Source: a bacterium (GTDB taxonomy: Bacteria > Armatimonadota > Zipacnadia > Zipacnadales > Zipacnadaceae). From it: a DNA stretch of 64,000 bases. A model generated the notes under the pieces. That model worked only from the letters and a program-made list of their open reading frames with translations, was not told the origin of the DNA and did not search any database. Location: positions 58,732 to 122,731 of the forward strand of contig JAUVXR010000005.1 of the NCBI GenBank assembly GCA_030603495.1. The letters are read 5' to 3'. Position 1 is the first letter of the stretch. Every line of letters begins with the position of its first letter. The position numbers and the translations under genes were made by a program. Shown in pieces: positions 26,972-36,150 of this stretch.

Positions 26972-27070
26972 TCACTCCGTGAGCCGAAGCAAGGCGTTGC
27001 CCACACCGGACAACAGCATCAGGATACGCAGACGGGTGGGCTGATGTACAGTCGGATCGAGGTCGTTCAT
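26972..27070 (-). pseudogene. Truncated N-terminus of a winged-helix (HTH_34/MarR-like) regulator
   Basis: After a near-perfect ribosome site (GAAGGAGGTG), ATG 27070 begins a 32-codon ORF whose first 20 residues, MNDLDPTVHQPTRLRILMLL, are the typical opening of the small ArsR/MarR-like winged-helix family. After SGVG the sequence runs into unrelated residues and a stop, exactly where the helix-turn-helix should follow. The rest of the gene is missing. I read it as a deletion remnant. Confidence 0.6.
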
Positions 27071-27182
27071 CACCTCCTTCTTTCCGCTTGCTCCGTCCTG
27101 GTAGCCATTGTCCTTGGACACCCCAACGTCTAGCGGCTGTAGGCACGCGCCGGGGGCCCGTCATCCATTGTGGCGCAAGAGC

Positions 27183-27214
27183 AAAACAGCCGCCGCACAA
27201 ATGCGCGGCGGCTG
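27183..27214 (-). terminator. Terminator for the 27274-28308 gene
   Basis: A perfect 10-bp stem (27187-27196 with 27205-27214; CAGCCGCCGC with GCGGCGGCTG) has an 8-base loop. On the minus strand it is followed by TTTT. It lies about 60 bases after the stop of the minus-strand gene at 27274. Confidence 0.6.
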
Positions 27215-27273
27215 TCAGAAATGCACGGTCGTGCTCGGTTTGATACACTATGCCACGGTGGGCAGAAGTAGCT

Positions 27274-28308
27274 TCAAAGGGCGGGCCAAACCACGAAATG
27301 CAGCTTCATCCCCATCTGCATCCCCAGCGATTTGCCGGCTTCCTCGCCCACTTGCGCCGGCAGCGGCACGCCAGTGCTGACGTCTAGGGTAACATTGCCG
27401 CGCGCGCTGTGCATCTGGCCGGCATCGAGGTCGAGGTAGATCTGGCCGTCAACAGTCTCGGTCAAGGCCATGTTCATATCTCCTGCCGCTTCGCTGATCG
27501 GTCGCCGGGTCGGACCCGCAGGCATGGGGACAGCCAGATTAGCACCTTCCAGGACGCCCTCGAAGCCTATCCGGGCAATGCGATGACCGCCGATTTCGCC
27601 CAGGCGTTCCAAAGTGTACTTGATGGCGAATTCGGGGAGCGGGTCGGCGCCCACCCCGGGTAGGGGTAGCGGCATCTGCATATCCCAACTATCACCTACT
27701 GCGACCGGGTCTTCCGGAAGCCAGCCCGGAATCTCCTTCAGTAGCTTCTCGAAGTCGGCCATGTTAGCGAACATCGGCATCTGCGGCATGGCGCCACCGC
27801 CGGTCATCAGGTCCGGCAGCCCCGAAATGGCGACGAGCTTGCCCCGAGGTGATATCGTCCAACTCAGGTTTTCGAACGAGGGCAGCATCTGCTGCATCGG
27901 CCCTGCGGGCATCGGTATGCTCTGGCCGTCCACCTTCATAGTTCCCTTGGTAAGGTCCATAGTCATATGGAACGACCTACCCATGGCCTGCATCTGCATT
28001 GCCAGCGGCCCCATCTCCAAACCGAGCGTGCCATTGCCCCGTTCATCCACTGCGGTCACCGGCAAACTGAAGCTGGCATTCGCCTCCAACTGCATCTGCA
28101 ACTGCCCCGGCATTTCGCCCTGCTTTGGCGCAGGGGGCAGACCGGCGATGTTCATACCCCCCGTACCTACCATCCAGAAGTCGTAAGCCAGTTCTTGCTG
28201 GGGCACGAACTTGTAACGCAGTAGCACTCCCTCCGCATTCACCGCCATCGCGCTCAACAGTACTGCCACCAGCACCATCGCATTCACAGGCAGTCTCGTC
28301 TTAGCCAC
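27274..28308 (-). CDS. Exported protein of unknown function, Met/Pro-rich
   Basis: A 344-residue protein beginning at GTG 28308, six bases after the xerD stop; its ribosome site AGAAGG lies in the end of xerD, so translation is probably coupled. A signal peptide (VLVAVLLSAMAVNAEG) is followed by a largely beta-structured domain with repeated Met-, Gly- and Pro-rich turns (GPLAMQMQAMG). The layout resembles DUF6263-type periplasmic proteins, but I am not certain of the family. A terminator follows. Confidence 0.6.
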   Translation of the reverse strand: MAKTRLPVNAMVLVAVLLSAMAVNAEGVLLRYKFVPQQELAYDFWMVGTGGMNIAGLPPAPKQGEMPGQLQMQLEANASFSLPVTAVDERGNGTLGLEMGPLAMQMQAMGRSFHMTMDLTKGTMKVDGQSIPMPAGPMQQMLPSFENLSWTISPRGKLVAISGLPDLMTGGGAMPQMPMFANMADFEKLLKEIPGWLPEDPVAVGDSWDMQMPLPLPGVGADPLPEFAIKYTLERLGEIGGHRIARIGFEGVLEGANLAVPMPAGPTRRPISEAAGDMNMALTETVDGQIYLDLDAGQMHSARGNVTLDVSTGVPLPAQVGEEAGKSLGMQMGMKLHFVVWPAL

Positions 28309-28314
28309 TGTCAG

Positions 28315-29256
28315 TCACCTTCTTTTCTCAAATGCGGTTGTCACGTCTTGCGCTCGCGGGTGGGTCTGGTCGTAGGTCTCGCGCAGGTCTGCGGTGGACA
28401 GATGAGTGTAGATCTCGGTAGTGCTCAGGGAGCTATGCCCCAGCATCTCCTGGATGGCGCGCAGGTCGGCGCCGCCGGCGAGCAAGTGTGTGGCGAAAGA
28501 GTGGCGGAGTACGTGCGGGGAGATTTCTTCAGGAAGGCCAGCCTGGCGGGCGTATTCCTTGAAAAGACCCCAGAATCGGACGCGGGTCATCGGCCGCCCG
28601 CGCGCGCTCAGAAATAGGGCATCTTCGCGGATGTCTTTGACGAATTCCTGGCGAGCCACTGCCAGGTAGGTCTGCACTAGGCTAATGACCGTCGGCGCGA
28701 CAGGGATCAGCCGCTGCTTGCCACCTTTGCCGGTGACCCGCAGGATGCCCTCCTTGAAGTTCAGGTCATGAATGCGTAGGTTGACCAATTCAGTGACACG
28801 CAGGCCGCTGGAGTACATTAGCCAGAGCATCGCTGCGTCCCGCAGTCCAAATGACGTGGATTGATCCGGCGCATTCAGTAGCGCCCGACATTCCTCGACT
28901 ACCAACACGCTGGGCAAATGCTCAGGCAACGTGGGGGAAGCTACGTTGGCGGTCGGATCGACATCAGTAAGGCCCTCGCGGACCAGGAACCGGTGCATCT
29001 GACGCAGACTGGATAGCTTGCGTGCTACCGTCGCCGATGACTGATTCTGCTGACGCCGCAGCCGTGCCAGGAAGTCAGTTACGTCCTCGCGCTGCGTCTG
29101 CCTGAAGTCATCGTAGCCTCGGCCGTGTAGGAAATGTGCGTACTGCTCCAGGTCGCGCTGGTAGGCGCTCACGGTATTGTCGGCCAGTCCCCGCTCAACC
29201 ACCAGGTGCTCGACGAGCAGGTCAATCTGGTGATCGAAGCCGGCAGGCAGACTCAT
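28315..29256 (-). CDS. xerD: Tyrosine recombinase XerD/XerC type
   Basis: A 313-residue site-specific recombinase that resolves chromosome dimers at dif during division. The N-terminal core-binding domain (DLEQYAHFLHGRGYDDF) is followed by the catalytic domain with all active residues: Arg in SGLRVTEL, Lys in TGKGGKQR, HxxR in HVLRHSF, His in LGHSSLSTT and the nucleophile Tyr in TEIYTHL. Size and sequence fit XerD better than phage integrases. Its ATG overlaps the stop of the DUF4446 gene by four bases. A single Xer is visible in this window. Confidence 0.9.
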   Translation of the reverse strand: MSLPAGFDHQIDLLVEHLVVERGLADNTVSAYQRDLEQYAHFLHGRGYDDFRQTQREDVTDFLARLRRQQNQSSATVARKLSSLRQMHRFLVREGLTDVDPTANVASPTLPEHLPSVLVVEECRALLNAPDQSTSFGLRDAAMLWLMYSSGLRVTELVNLRIHDLNFKEGILRVTGKGGKQRLIPVAPTVISLVQTYLAVARQEFVKDIREDALFLSARGRPMTRVRFWGLFKEYARQAGLPEEISPHVLRHSFATHLLAGGADLRAIQEMLGHSSLSTTEIYTHLSTADLRETYDQTHPRAQDVTTAFEKRR

Positions 29257-29750
29257 TGCTCAGCCTCCACCAGGCCTTGGGCACGGGCGAGGGCCAGTTC
29301 CTCCTCGGGGAGCAACTCATGCGCGGTCTTGCCCTCGCCCACTGCACGTACGAACACGCGGCAGCCCTCGAGGCCATACAGCGAGGTGATAATGACCCCG
29401 TTGTCCGAGGTATCCAGCAACGCCAGAGCAAAGCTCAAGCTCCCGCGCACCTCCTCGTCGCGGTCGAATCGGGCGAGGCCGACCTTCTGAACGCTATGTA
29501 CGTAGCCCCTTCCCAACTCCTCAGTCTGCTGCTCGAGGTCGGTCAGTCGGCGCGCGGTGTTCTCCAGGTGAGCGATGACCTCACCGAGGGCATCGGGCAC
29601 CGGCTTGCCTGCCATCGCCGCAGCAAGGCGGCGCGTATCCGGCGTGATCTCCGCCTGCCGCTGGCTCAGTCGCCAGGCAATAAACAGCCCTACAAGCGCC
29701 AGAAACAATGACGCTAAGCCGATACCGAGTGCCAGGTATACTGCATTCAT
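29253..29750 (-). CDS. DUF4446 family membrane-anchored protein
   Basis: A 165-residue protein with an N-terminal membrane anchor (about residues 4-27), a helical/coiled stretch (about 38-80) and a conserved domain with VGLARFDRDEEVRGSLSFAL and LLDTSDNGVIITSLYG. These are the features of DUF4446, a family often found near division and recombination genes, function unknown. It overlaps xerD by four bases and lies 30 bases after yajC, suggesting a yajC-DUF4446-xerD-27274 unit. Confidence 0.8.
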   Translation of the reverse strand: MNAVYLALGIGLASLFLALVGLFIAWRLSQRQAEITPDTRRLAAAMAGKPVPDALGEVIAHLENTARRLTDLEQQTEELGRGYVHSVQKVGLARFDRDEEVRGSLSFALALLDTSDNGVIITSLYGLEGCRVFVRAVGEGKTAHELLPEEELALARAQGLVEAEQ

Positions 29751-29780
29751 AACGTTGGGCCTCGCTAGACCGTGCCGGCG

Positions 29781-30056
29781 TTAGTCCAGAACCCTACGTG
29801 CGGCCCGCCGGTCAAATGTTATCACACAACCGGCAGCCACCTCGATATCTATCTCGCTCCCGCGCACAGTTACGATCTTGCCGTAGATGCCCCCGGCCGT
29901 GACGATCTTGTCCCCCTCGGACAGGTTAGCGATAGTCTCTTGGTGCCGCCGCTGCTGCCCTCGTACCGGGCGAATGACGATAAACCAGAACATCACCAGC
30001 AACGTAACCGCAAAGACGAGCATCGGCCACAGGGATTGCCAGTCAATTTCAGACAT
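29781..30056 (-). CDS. yajC: Sec translocon accessory subunit YajC
   Basis: A 91-residue single-span protein of the SecDF-YajC complex at the inner membrane. One N-terminal helix (about residues 9-28, LVFAVTLLVMFWFIVIRPVR) is followed by the conserved soluble part RRHQETIANLSEGDKIVTAGG and IYGKIVTV. No secD or secF is visible in this window. It heads the leftward unit containing DUF4446 and xerD, divergent from alr. Confidence 0.93.
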   Translation of the reverse strand: MSEIDWQSLWPMLVFAVTLLVMFWFIVIRPVRGQQRRHQETIANLSEGDKIVTAGGIYGKIVTVRGSEIDIEVAAGCVITFDRRAARRVLD

Positions 30057-30198
30057 AAGCTTACCTCTTCAGAGCTAGACTAATACCGTCGTATGTTCAA
30101 ACTGTATACTAATAGATTCGTCCTATCCAGCCGTTACACCTCGCCACCCGAGGAGGTCAGTTCTGCGCAGCGGCGAACTAACACTCAGTGATTTGGCT

Positions 30199-31320
30199 AT
30201 GCCTGCTACCTTCGTCCGCATCAACTTGCCCGCCATCTCTCATAACGTCCGCCAGGTGCTCAGCCAGTTGGACGACGCCCTACTCATGGCAGTGGTCAAG
30301 GGCAACGCCTACGGCCACGGGCTCGTGCATGCAGCCCAGCAGTGCGTGGCGGCCGGTGCTCACTGGCTGGGCGTCAGCTACGTTGACGAAGGCGTGCGCC
30401 TGCGCGAGGATAGCGTGGCCTCCCCCACACTCGCCTTCGTGCCCCCCACCCAAGAGCAGTGCGCGGTAGCAGTGCAGCGCCAGATCACCGTCACAGTCAC
30501 CACAGAAGAGCACCTGGCCTGGCTGCGCACAGCTTCTGAACAAATGGGTGAGACGGCACTCGCCCAGATATTCGTGGATGCCGATTTGGGGCGGCCCAGC
30601 GCCGGTGATGACCTGATGCGGCTGATAGAGATTGCTGCCGGATTCCCCCAGCTCCAGATCACCGGCGTATACACCCACTTCGATGGTGTCCGGGCTGCAC
30701 CTGTGCGCACTATGCTCGACGTTGTCCAGCCCCACGCCGAACTCCAGGCCTTTGCAGCTACCATAAAGAAGCTGGCTCGTCAGTACCTGGGCCGCGACAT
30801 CCTGTTCCACGCCGCCGCCAGCGCGACGTTCCTGACCCAGCCGGAAGCCCGCCTGGACATGGTGCGCGTCGGCACGCTGCTCTACGGACAGTACCCGGCG
30901 GGTGTGCCGGACAAGAGCCGCTCGCTTGAGCTTAACGCTGACACCTTCCAACTGTGCAGCACGATAATCGCCATTGACGAACTGCCCTCCGGCGCAGCAG
31001 TAGGGTACGGGCGTGAGTTCATCTGCCGGCGGCCAACCCGGGTGGCCACACTGCCGATAGGCTATGCCCACGGGCTCTCGCTGCTGCCCAAATCACTGGC
31101 CCGCCGTCGCTACGCCTGGTGGCGGCAGCTCCTGGGCCAGCAGGACCGAGCGGCCGTGCTAGTTGCTGGCCAGCGGGCGCCCCTAATCGGGCGAATTGGC
31201 ATGGATCAATGCGCCGTTGACGTCACCGACGTCCCCCAAGCACAGGTGGGGACGCTCGTAACCGTTCCCGCCCGCCGTACCGCAATCAGCCCCGACGTGC
31301 CCCGCATCTACGTCGAGTAA
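30199..31320 (+). CDS. alr: Alanine racemase
   Basis: A 373-residue PLP enzyme that makes D-alanine for peptidoglycan. The PLP lysine lies in AVVKGNAYGHG (Lys34), the second catalytic Tyr in AVGYGREF, and RIGMDQCAVDVTD completes the C-terminal domain. ATG 30199 and TTG 30193 have no ribosome site. A strong AGGAGG at 30151-30156 is followed seven bases later by an in-frame CTG at 30163 with no stop before the gene, so initiation at CTG with 12 extra residues is possible. It converges on the GT39 gene with an 11-base gap. Confidence 0.93.
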   Translation: MPATFVRINLPAISHNVRQVLSQLDDALLMAVVKGNAYGHGLVHAAQQCVAAGAHWLGVSYVDEGVRLREDSVASPTLAFVPPTQEQCAVAVQRQITVTVTTEEHLAWLRTASEQMGETALAQIFVDADLGRPSAGDDLMRLIEIAAGFPQLQITGVYTHFDGVRAAPVRTMLDVVQPHAELQAFAATIKKLARQYLGRDILFHAAASATFLTQPEARLDMVRVGTLLYGQYPAGVPDKSRSLELNADTFQLCSTIIAIDELPSGAAVGYGREFICRRPTRVATLPIGYAHGLSLLPKSLARRRYAWWRQLLGQQDRAAVLVAGQRAPLIGRIGMDQCAVDVTDVPQAQVGTLVTVPARRTAISPDVPRIYVE

Positions 31321-31331
31321 TCCCGAGGCGT

Positions 31332-33002
31332 TCACTCCAGCCGCCGAAAGATCATGTAATATGGTTCGCGCGACAGCCGTTTTGGCGTCTCGTAGACCAA
31401 TTCCCACCCGGGCATTGCCTGCTTCAGCCAGAGGGCACTGGTACGCTCATCGCACTGGATATAATCGCGGAAGATATGTGCCCGGCGGCCGAACCAGGTT
31501 GTGTTGAGAACCAGGTAATCAACCCCAAGCCGTATGGACGCCACCTGGAACTCTACGAAATTGTCGTAGTTGGGGATAAAGGTCTCGGTGCGATTCAGCC
31601 CCGGCCCAAAGACGATATGCTGCTCGGTAATCCGGCCCCGCTGCCACTGTTCGGCCAGCCGCTCGGCCGCGGGCTGCGGATATGGTTGGAAGGGGCTGCG
31701 CGGCAGGCTGCGCCAGGCATAGAGCTGACCAAGGCTGAAGATTAACGCCAGACAGACCACCGGGACGGCCAACGGGATATTAGGCCACAGCCAGGCCAGC
31801 TTGCGGTCGCGCAGGTATATGACCGTCTCGCCGACGTACAGAAACAGGATCGGCAAGAGGGGAAACCACAAGCGGTGCGAGGGGCCGATAACGTTGTACC
31901 AACCGATCAGAGCCCAGAAGACGACTAACAATGTCACGACTAGGGCTCTTAGCTGCCGGCGATGTTCGCGGTACACTCCAGCCAGCGCCAGTATGAGCAA
32001 CGGCGCGCCAGCTACCGCTCGAACCCAGCCACCCAGATTGGGCACCCGCACAGCGAACAACTGCGTAAGCCAGTACCCTGCGAACCTCAGACCGCGCAGC
32101 TCGCGCTCGACAACATCGCGGGCCGAATGACTCGCCAGGTAGCGCGCGAGCGTCGGGCGGTCGCTGGCATCATAGAGCATCCGGCAGCCGCCGCCCCTGA
32201 CATCCCAGCCCTCGGACCACATCACGTGCCGGGTGTTCATATTGTACTGCGGGTCGCCAAAATGGACGAAGTTGCGGAACATCAGCGGCGAACCGACCAC
32301 AACGAAGGTGGCCGCCATCACCACGACCGCGCCTAGCTTCTGTTGCCGGCTCAGTCTACTGACCGCGGCCGTCACGACAAAGCCTACCACCAGCAGCAGC
32401 CCCGTTCCCTTCGTCAGCCACGCCAGCCCCCCGACGGTGCCGGCGGCAATCCACCAGGGATAACCACGGTGCAGATGAAAGATGCAAAAGAAGAACAGCA
32501 AGAACCACAGCGCAGCCAGCGGCTCGGCCATGGCCTCTCCGCCGAATCGCATCAGGACGTCGAGCAGCCCCAGGAGAATCACCCCGACCAGCGCGGCGCG
32601 CTCCCCGATCACCACACGACCCACCGAGAACGCCACAAGCAGCAACACGGCGCCAATGCCGACATTGAGCAGCCGCGCACGAATGATGAAGCCACGATCC
32701 GGCCCGGCCAAAAGCGATATCAGATAGACATAGAGGGGCTGCCGGTTCGTCTCAGGGTGCTGGACCATCCCCTGCTCGACGTGGAACTGCTCCGGCCCCA
32801 GCGAGGTAAAGCCCTTGCCATCGTGGATGCGGCGAGCGATGTGCAGATAGTGGGCCGCGTCGCTGTTACCCCAAGGCTCCCAGCGCGCGCTGAGGTTGAG
32901 GGTCAGGGCGACGTAGTTGACCACCACCAGAGTCAATACGGTTATAACCAACCAGGCCGGGAGGAGCCGACTTGAGCTACTTGATGGTGAAGCCGCGGCC
33001 AT
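31332..33002 (-). CDS. GT39/ArnT-like membrane glycosyltransferase
   Basis: A 556-residue polytopic membrane protein with about ten hydrophobic segments. The first extracytoplasmic loop carries WGNSDAAHYL, a position where GT-C enzymes of the PMT/ArnT type keep catalytic acidic residues. Such enzymes move a sugar from a polyprenyl phosphate donor to protein or lipid. ATG 33002 has AAGGGGAG eight bases upstream; a GTG at 33047 is in frame but less likely. It follows pnp by 50 bases on the same strand. Donor and acceptor cannot be read from the sequence. Confidence 0.75.
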   Translation of the reverse strand: MAAASPSSSSSRLLPAWLVITVLTLVVVNYVALTLNLSARWEPWGNSDAAHYLHIARRIHDGKGFTSLGPEQFHVEQGMVQHPETNRQPLYVYLISLLAGPDRGFIIRARLLNVGIGAVLLLVAFSVGRVVIGERAALVGVILLGLLDVLMRFGGEAMAEPLAALWFLLFFFCIFHLHRGYPWWIAAGTVGGLAWLTKGTGLLLVVGFVVTAAVSRLSRQQKLGAVVVMAATFVVVGSPLMFRNFVHFGDPQYNMNTRHVMWSEGWDVRGGGCRMLYDASDRPTLARYLASHSARDVVERELRGLRFAGYWLTQLFAVRVPNLGGWVRAVAGAPLLILALAGVYREHRRQLRALVVTLLVVFWALIGWYNVIGPSHRLWFPLLPILFLYVGETVIYLRDRKLAWLWPNIPLAVPVVCLALIFSLGQLYAWRSLPRSPFQPYPQPAAERLAEQWQRGRITEQHIVFGPGLNRTETFIPNYDNFVEFQVASIRLGVDYLVLNTTWFGRRAHIFRDYIQCDERTSALWLKQAMPGWELVYETPKRLSREPYYMIFRRLE

Positions 33003-33052
33003 TCTCGGGCTCCCCTTGTTCTGCCTCCCCAGCCTCGATCCGCACACTTGGC

Positions 33053-35251
33053 CTATCTCTTCGGCCGGCTGTAGCCACGCCCCCGTCCCCCCGAGCGGTC
33101 GCGGTCGTCATTGCTGGACCGGCTACTGCTGCCCCGCCGATTGTCCCCGCGCTGGCCTTCGGGAGCCCCTTCTGGCGCCTCGAGCAGGGCCTTGCGACTT
33201 AGGCGGACCTTGCCCTCCGGGTCAATGGCGATAACCTTCACCTTGACTTCATCGCCCATCTTGACCACATCCTCGGTCTTGCGGATGTGCTCGTGAGCCA
33301 ACTCCGAGATATGCACCAGGCCATCCCGGCCTGGCGCCAACTCGACGAAGGCACCAAAGTCGGTGATGGAGACAACTTTGCCGGTGATGACCTCGTCGAC
33401 CTCGATTTCGCGGGTCATTTCATTGATTTGCTCGCGCGCCTGCTCTGCCTTGTCGCTGTCCTCGCCAAAGATAAGTACCGTGCCATCATCCTCGATGTCG
33501 ATCTTGACCTCGTAGTCGCTCTCCATCGCGCGGATGTTCTTGCCGCCGGGGCCGATGATCATGCCGATCTGATCGGGCTTGATCTTGACCGCGAACATCC
33601 GGGGCGCGTACTGAGAGAGTTCAGCGCGGGGATAGGCTATCGCCTCGCCCATAGCATCCAATATATGCAGACGGGCCTCTCGGGCTTGCTGCAGACCTTC
33701 GGTGAGAATCTGCGAGGGCAGTCCGGGTACCTTCATATCCAGTTGCAGAGCGTTCACTCCGGCCCGGGTGCCGGCGACCTTGAGGTCCATCGAGCCCGCA
33801 TGATCTTCGAGTCCCTGAATGTCGGTGAGCACCGCGTAGTTGTCCTCGGACTCGTATACCAGCCCGACAGCGATGCCTGCCACCGGTGCGGCTATTTGAA
33901 TGCCGGCGTCCATCAGTGCCAACGTCGAGCCACATACCGCAGCCATTGACGACGACCCGTTGCTCTCCAATACCTCGGAGACCAAGCGAATGGTGTACGG
34001 ACATTCGTCGTCTGGCGGCATCACATTCTCCAAAGCCCGGTGGGCCAGTGCGCCGTGACCGATTTCACGCCGGGCAGGGCCCCGCAGCGGCCGCACCTCT
34101 CCTACCGAGAATGGGGGGAAATTATAGTGGTGCATGAACCGGTGGTACTCTTCTTCCTCCAGACTACGCACCAACTGCTGATCACGCACGGCGCCCAGCG
34201 TAGTGAGCGTCAGTACCTGTGTCTCCCCGCGCGTGAACAGGCCCGAGCCGTGCGCACGGGGCGATATGCCCACTTCACAACTAATGGGCCGAACTTCAGC
34301 AAAGCCGCGACCGTCCAGACGCCGCTTCTTGCTGAGCACAGTCTGCTTCAACAGGCGTTTGGTGATCTCGTCAACTGCCGCCCTGATGTCCTGCTCAGGA
34401 TTCTCGTGTTTTTCCGCGACTCGCTCAGCGATCTCGTTCTTCACAGCTGCTAGCTGATCCTGGCGCTCCTGCTTGTTCGGTATCTGGAAGGCAGCAAACA
34501 GTCCATCACCGTAATTATCAGCGACGAACTCAACAATCTCCGAGCGCGGCTCCCACAGGGGATAGTCGACCTTCGGCTTACCGGCCTGCTCCCGCAGCTC
34601 CTCGATAGCCGCAACCACCGGCTGACAGGCCTCTTCGGCCAGTTTGAAGGCTGCCACCAGGGTATCTTCAGGCACTTCCCGGCCCTGCACCTCTGCCATC
34701 ACGATGCCGTTGGCGGTAGCGGCCATCAGCAGCCTGAGATCGCCTTCCTCGAGCTGCTCAAATGAGGGGTTGACGATGAACTCTCCGTCCTGCATTCCTA
34801 TCTGCACAACCCCGAACGGGCCAGCGAACGGCACGCTGGATAGATGCATCGCCGCGGACGCACCGATCATTGCCACGACATCCACGGAACTCTCGTTGTC
34901 CGCCGACAAGGGAGTCGCCATAACCTGAACGTCATTACGCAGGCCGCTGGGCAGCAACGGACGAATGGGCCGGTCCATACGCCGGCAACTGAGAATCGCT
35001 CCCTCGCCAGGACGCCCCTCCCTCTTGAAGAAACCGCCGGGAATCTGCCCCACGGCGTACATCTTCTCCTCGAAATCAGCACGCAGGGGTAGAAACGGCA
35101 GGTCCATCGGCTTGGGGGATACGGTCGCGGCGACCAAAATCATAGTGTCGCCGTAGGTCACAACTACGGCAGCGTCCGCCTGGCGGGCCATCCGCCCGGT
35201 TTCGATACGAAGCGGACGTCCCGCACAGTCACAGCTTACTTCATGTACCAT
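33053..35251 (-). CDS. pnp: Polyribonucleotide nucleotidyltransferase (PNPase)
   Basis: A 732-residue phosphorolytic 3'-5' exoribonuclease and degradosome enzyme. Two RNase PH domains are separated by a helical linker; the catalytic C-terminal copy includes [22 protein letters not shown] domain ([13 protein letters not shown]) and an S1 domain ([21 protein letters not shown]) follow, ending in an Arg/Ser/Gly-rich tail. It lies downstream of rpsO, the conserved order. In other bacteria PNPase controls its own mRNA through a hairpin in this intergenic region, and hairpins are present here. Confidence 0.97.
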   Translation of the reverse strand: MVHEVSCDCAGRPLRIETGRMARQADAAVVVTYGDTMILVAATVSPKPMDLPFLPLRADFEEKMYAVGQIPGGFFKREGRPGEGAILSCRRMDRPIRPLLPSGLRNDVQVMATPLSADNESSVDVVAMIGASAAMHLSSVPFAGPFGVVQIGMQDGEFIVNPSFEQLEEGDLRLLMAATANGIVMAEVQGREVPEDTLVAAFKLAEEACQPVVAAIEELREQAGKPKVDYPLWEPRSEIVEFVADNYGDGLFAAFQIPNKQERQDQLAAVKNEIAERVAEKHENPEQDIRAAVDEITKRLLKQTVLSKKRRLDGRGFAEVRPISCEVGISPRAHGSGLFTRGETQVLTLTTLGAVRDQQLVRSLEEEEYHRFMHHYNFPPFSVGEVRPLRGPARREIGHGALAHRALENVMPPDDECPYTIRLVSEVLESNGSSSMAAVCGSTLALMDAGIQIAAPVAGIAVGLVYESEDNYAVLTDIQGLEDHAGSMDLKVAGTRAGVNALQLDMKVPGLPSQILTEGLQQAREARLHILDAMGEAIAYPRAELSQYAPRMFAVKIKPDQIGMIIGPGGKNIRAMESDYEVKIDIEDDGTVLIFGEDSDKAEQAREQINEMTREIEVDEVITGKVVSITDFGAFVELAPGRDGLVHISELAHEHIRKTEDVVKMGDEVKVKVIAIDPEGKVRLSRKALLEAPEGAPEGQRGDNRRGSSSRSSNDDRDRSGGRGRGYSRPKR

Positions 35252-35437
35252 TTACGTCCTCCTTCGGTCAGAGCCGGAGGAGAACCAAGGAACCGTCGAG
35301 GAGACAGGGAAAACAGAACTCAATCGCGGTGTGCGAGCGCACAGGTCGCCGATGCTCTACTTTCACTGTGTCCCCTACATGCCCCCAGGCACTCCCGACT
35401 CCAACCTCTTTCAGTTATATGTACGGCTATGTAACAG

Positions 35438-35501
35438 CGTCTGCAATGCAGACGTCTTACAATCCAATTAGTTCACACTGGCGCCGCCTGACAGGTCAGG
35501 C
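35438..35501 (-). promoter_or_regulatory. Two hairpins in the rpsO-pnp spacer
   Basis: CGTCTGC AAT GCAGACG (35438-35454) and GCCTGAC AG GTCAGGC (35486-35501) are perfect 7-bp stems with very short loops, directly after the rpsO stop. Neither has a T-run, so they look like processing or stability hairpins rather than terminators. They may be RNase III or autoregulation sites, by analogy with the rpsO-pnp spacer of E. coli. Confidence 0.45.
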
Positions 35502-35505
35502 TGGC

Positions 35506-35775
35506 TCAGCGGCGGAGCCCAAGCTCTCCCAAAAGCACCCGGTAGCGCTCGATCTCGGTGTTTTGCAGGTAATTAAGCAATCTGCGCCGCTGGCCGACCA
35601 TCTTGAGCAGCCCACGGCGGGAGTGGTGGTCCTTGCGGTGCTCCTGCAAGTGCGTGGTCAGATGTTCGATGCGCGCCGTCAGCAGCGCTATCTGCACCTC
35701 GGGGGAGCCGGTATCGGACTCATGACGCTTAAATTTGCCAATAACATCTTGCTTGTCAATCGCATCTGTCGCCAA
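35506..35775 (-). CDS. rpsO: 30S ribosomal protein S15
   Basis: An 89-residue S15, which binds 16S rRNA in the platform and contacts the large subunit. Family signatures are [32 protein letters not shown] and [11 protein letters not shown] 35775 lies eight bases from GAGG and gives the standard length; a GTG at 35784 would sit on top of the ribosome site. It is upstream of pnp and has its own promoter. Confidence 0.95.
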   Translation of the reverse strand: MATDAIDKQDVIGKFKRHESDTGSPEVQIALLTARIEHLTTHLQEHRKDHHSRRGLLKMVGQRRRLLNYLQNTEIERYRVLLGELGLRR

Positions 35776-35910
35776 TGTGCCCACCTCATTTCCTTACGGT
35801 GCCGCCCGGTGGGGACGAGCGGTAGCCGCCGCCACACTTATTGTGCCCTGGACCGAGATTGCCGTCGGAAGATCGGGAATCCCAGTACGGGGTGGTGTGA
35901 CGATGTCATA

Positions 35911-35939
35911 AGTGTACCATATATCGGCGTGTATGTAAA
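35911..35939 (-). promoter_or_regulatory. Promoter for rpsO-pnp
   Basis: On the minus strand TTTACA (35939-35934), a 17-base spacer and TACACT (35916-35911, in GGTACACT) lie about 130 bases before the rpsO start. The long leader leaves room for S15 autoregulation. Confidence 0.6.
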
Positions 35940-35975
35940 GCGTCAGCGCCAGGGCCGAGCCTCTGGGAAACATTT

Positions 35976-36004
35976 TTGACAGCGCGGCTGCTCCGGGGTA
36001 TAAT
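35976..36004 (+). promoter_or_regulatory. Consensus sigma70 promoter (TTGACA-17-TATAAT)
   Basis: Both hexamers match the consensus fully, TTGACA at 35976-35981 and TATAAT at 35999-36004, with an ideal 17-base spacer. It drives the membrane protein at 36151 and is divergent from the rpsO promoter. Confidence 0.8.
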
Positions 36005-36150
36005 CGAACATGATATACCCACAGGAGAGGCTTTCAACAACAAAGGTGGCAGCGCAAGTCGCCCCTTGTCCCGATGGGATACTGAAACGACGCTCTCACA
36101 GTGGCGCTTCTCACCTAACAAATAGCAGTTTGGGGGAGGGAACCGAAAGC

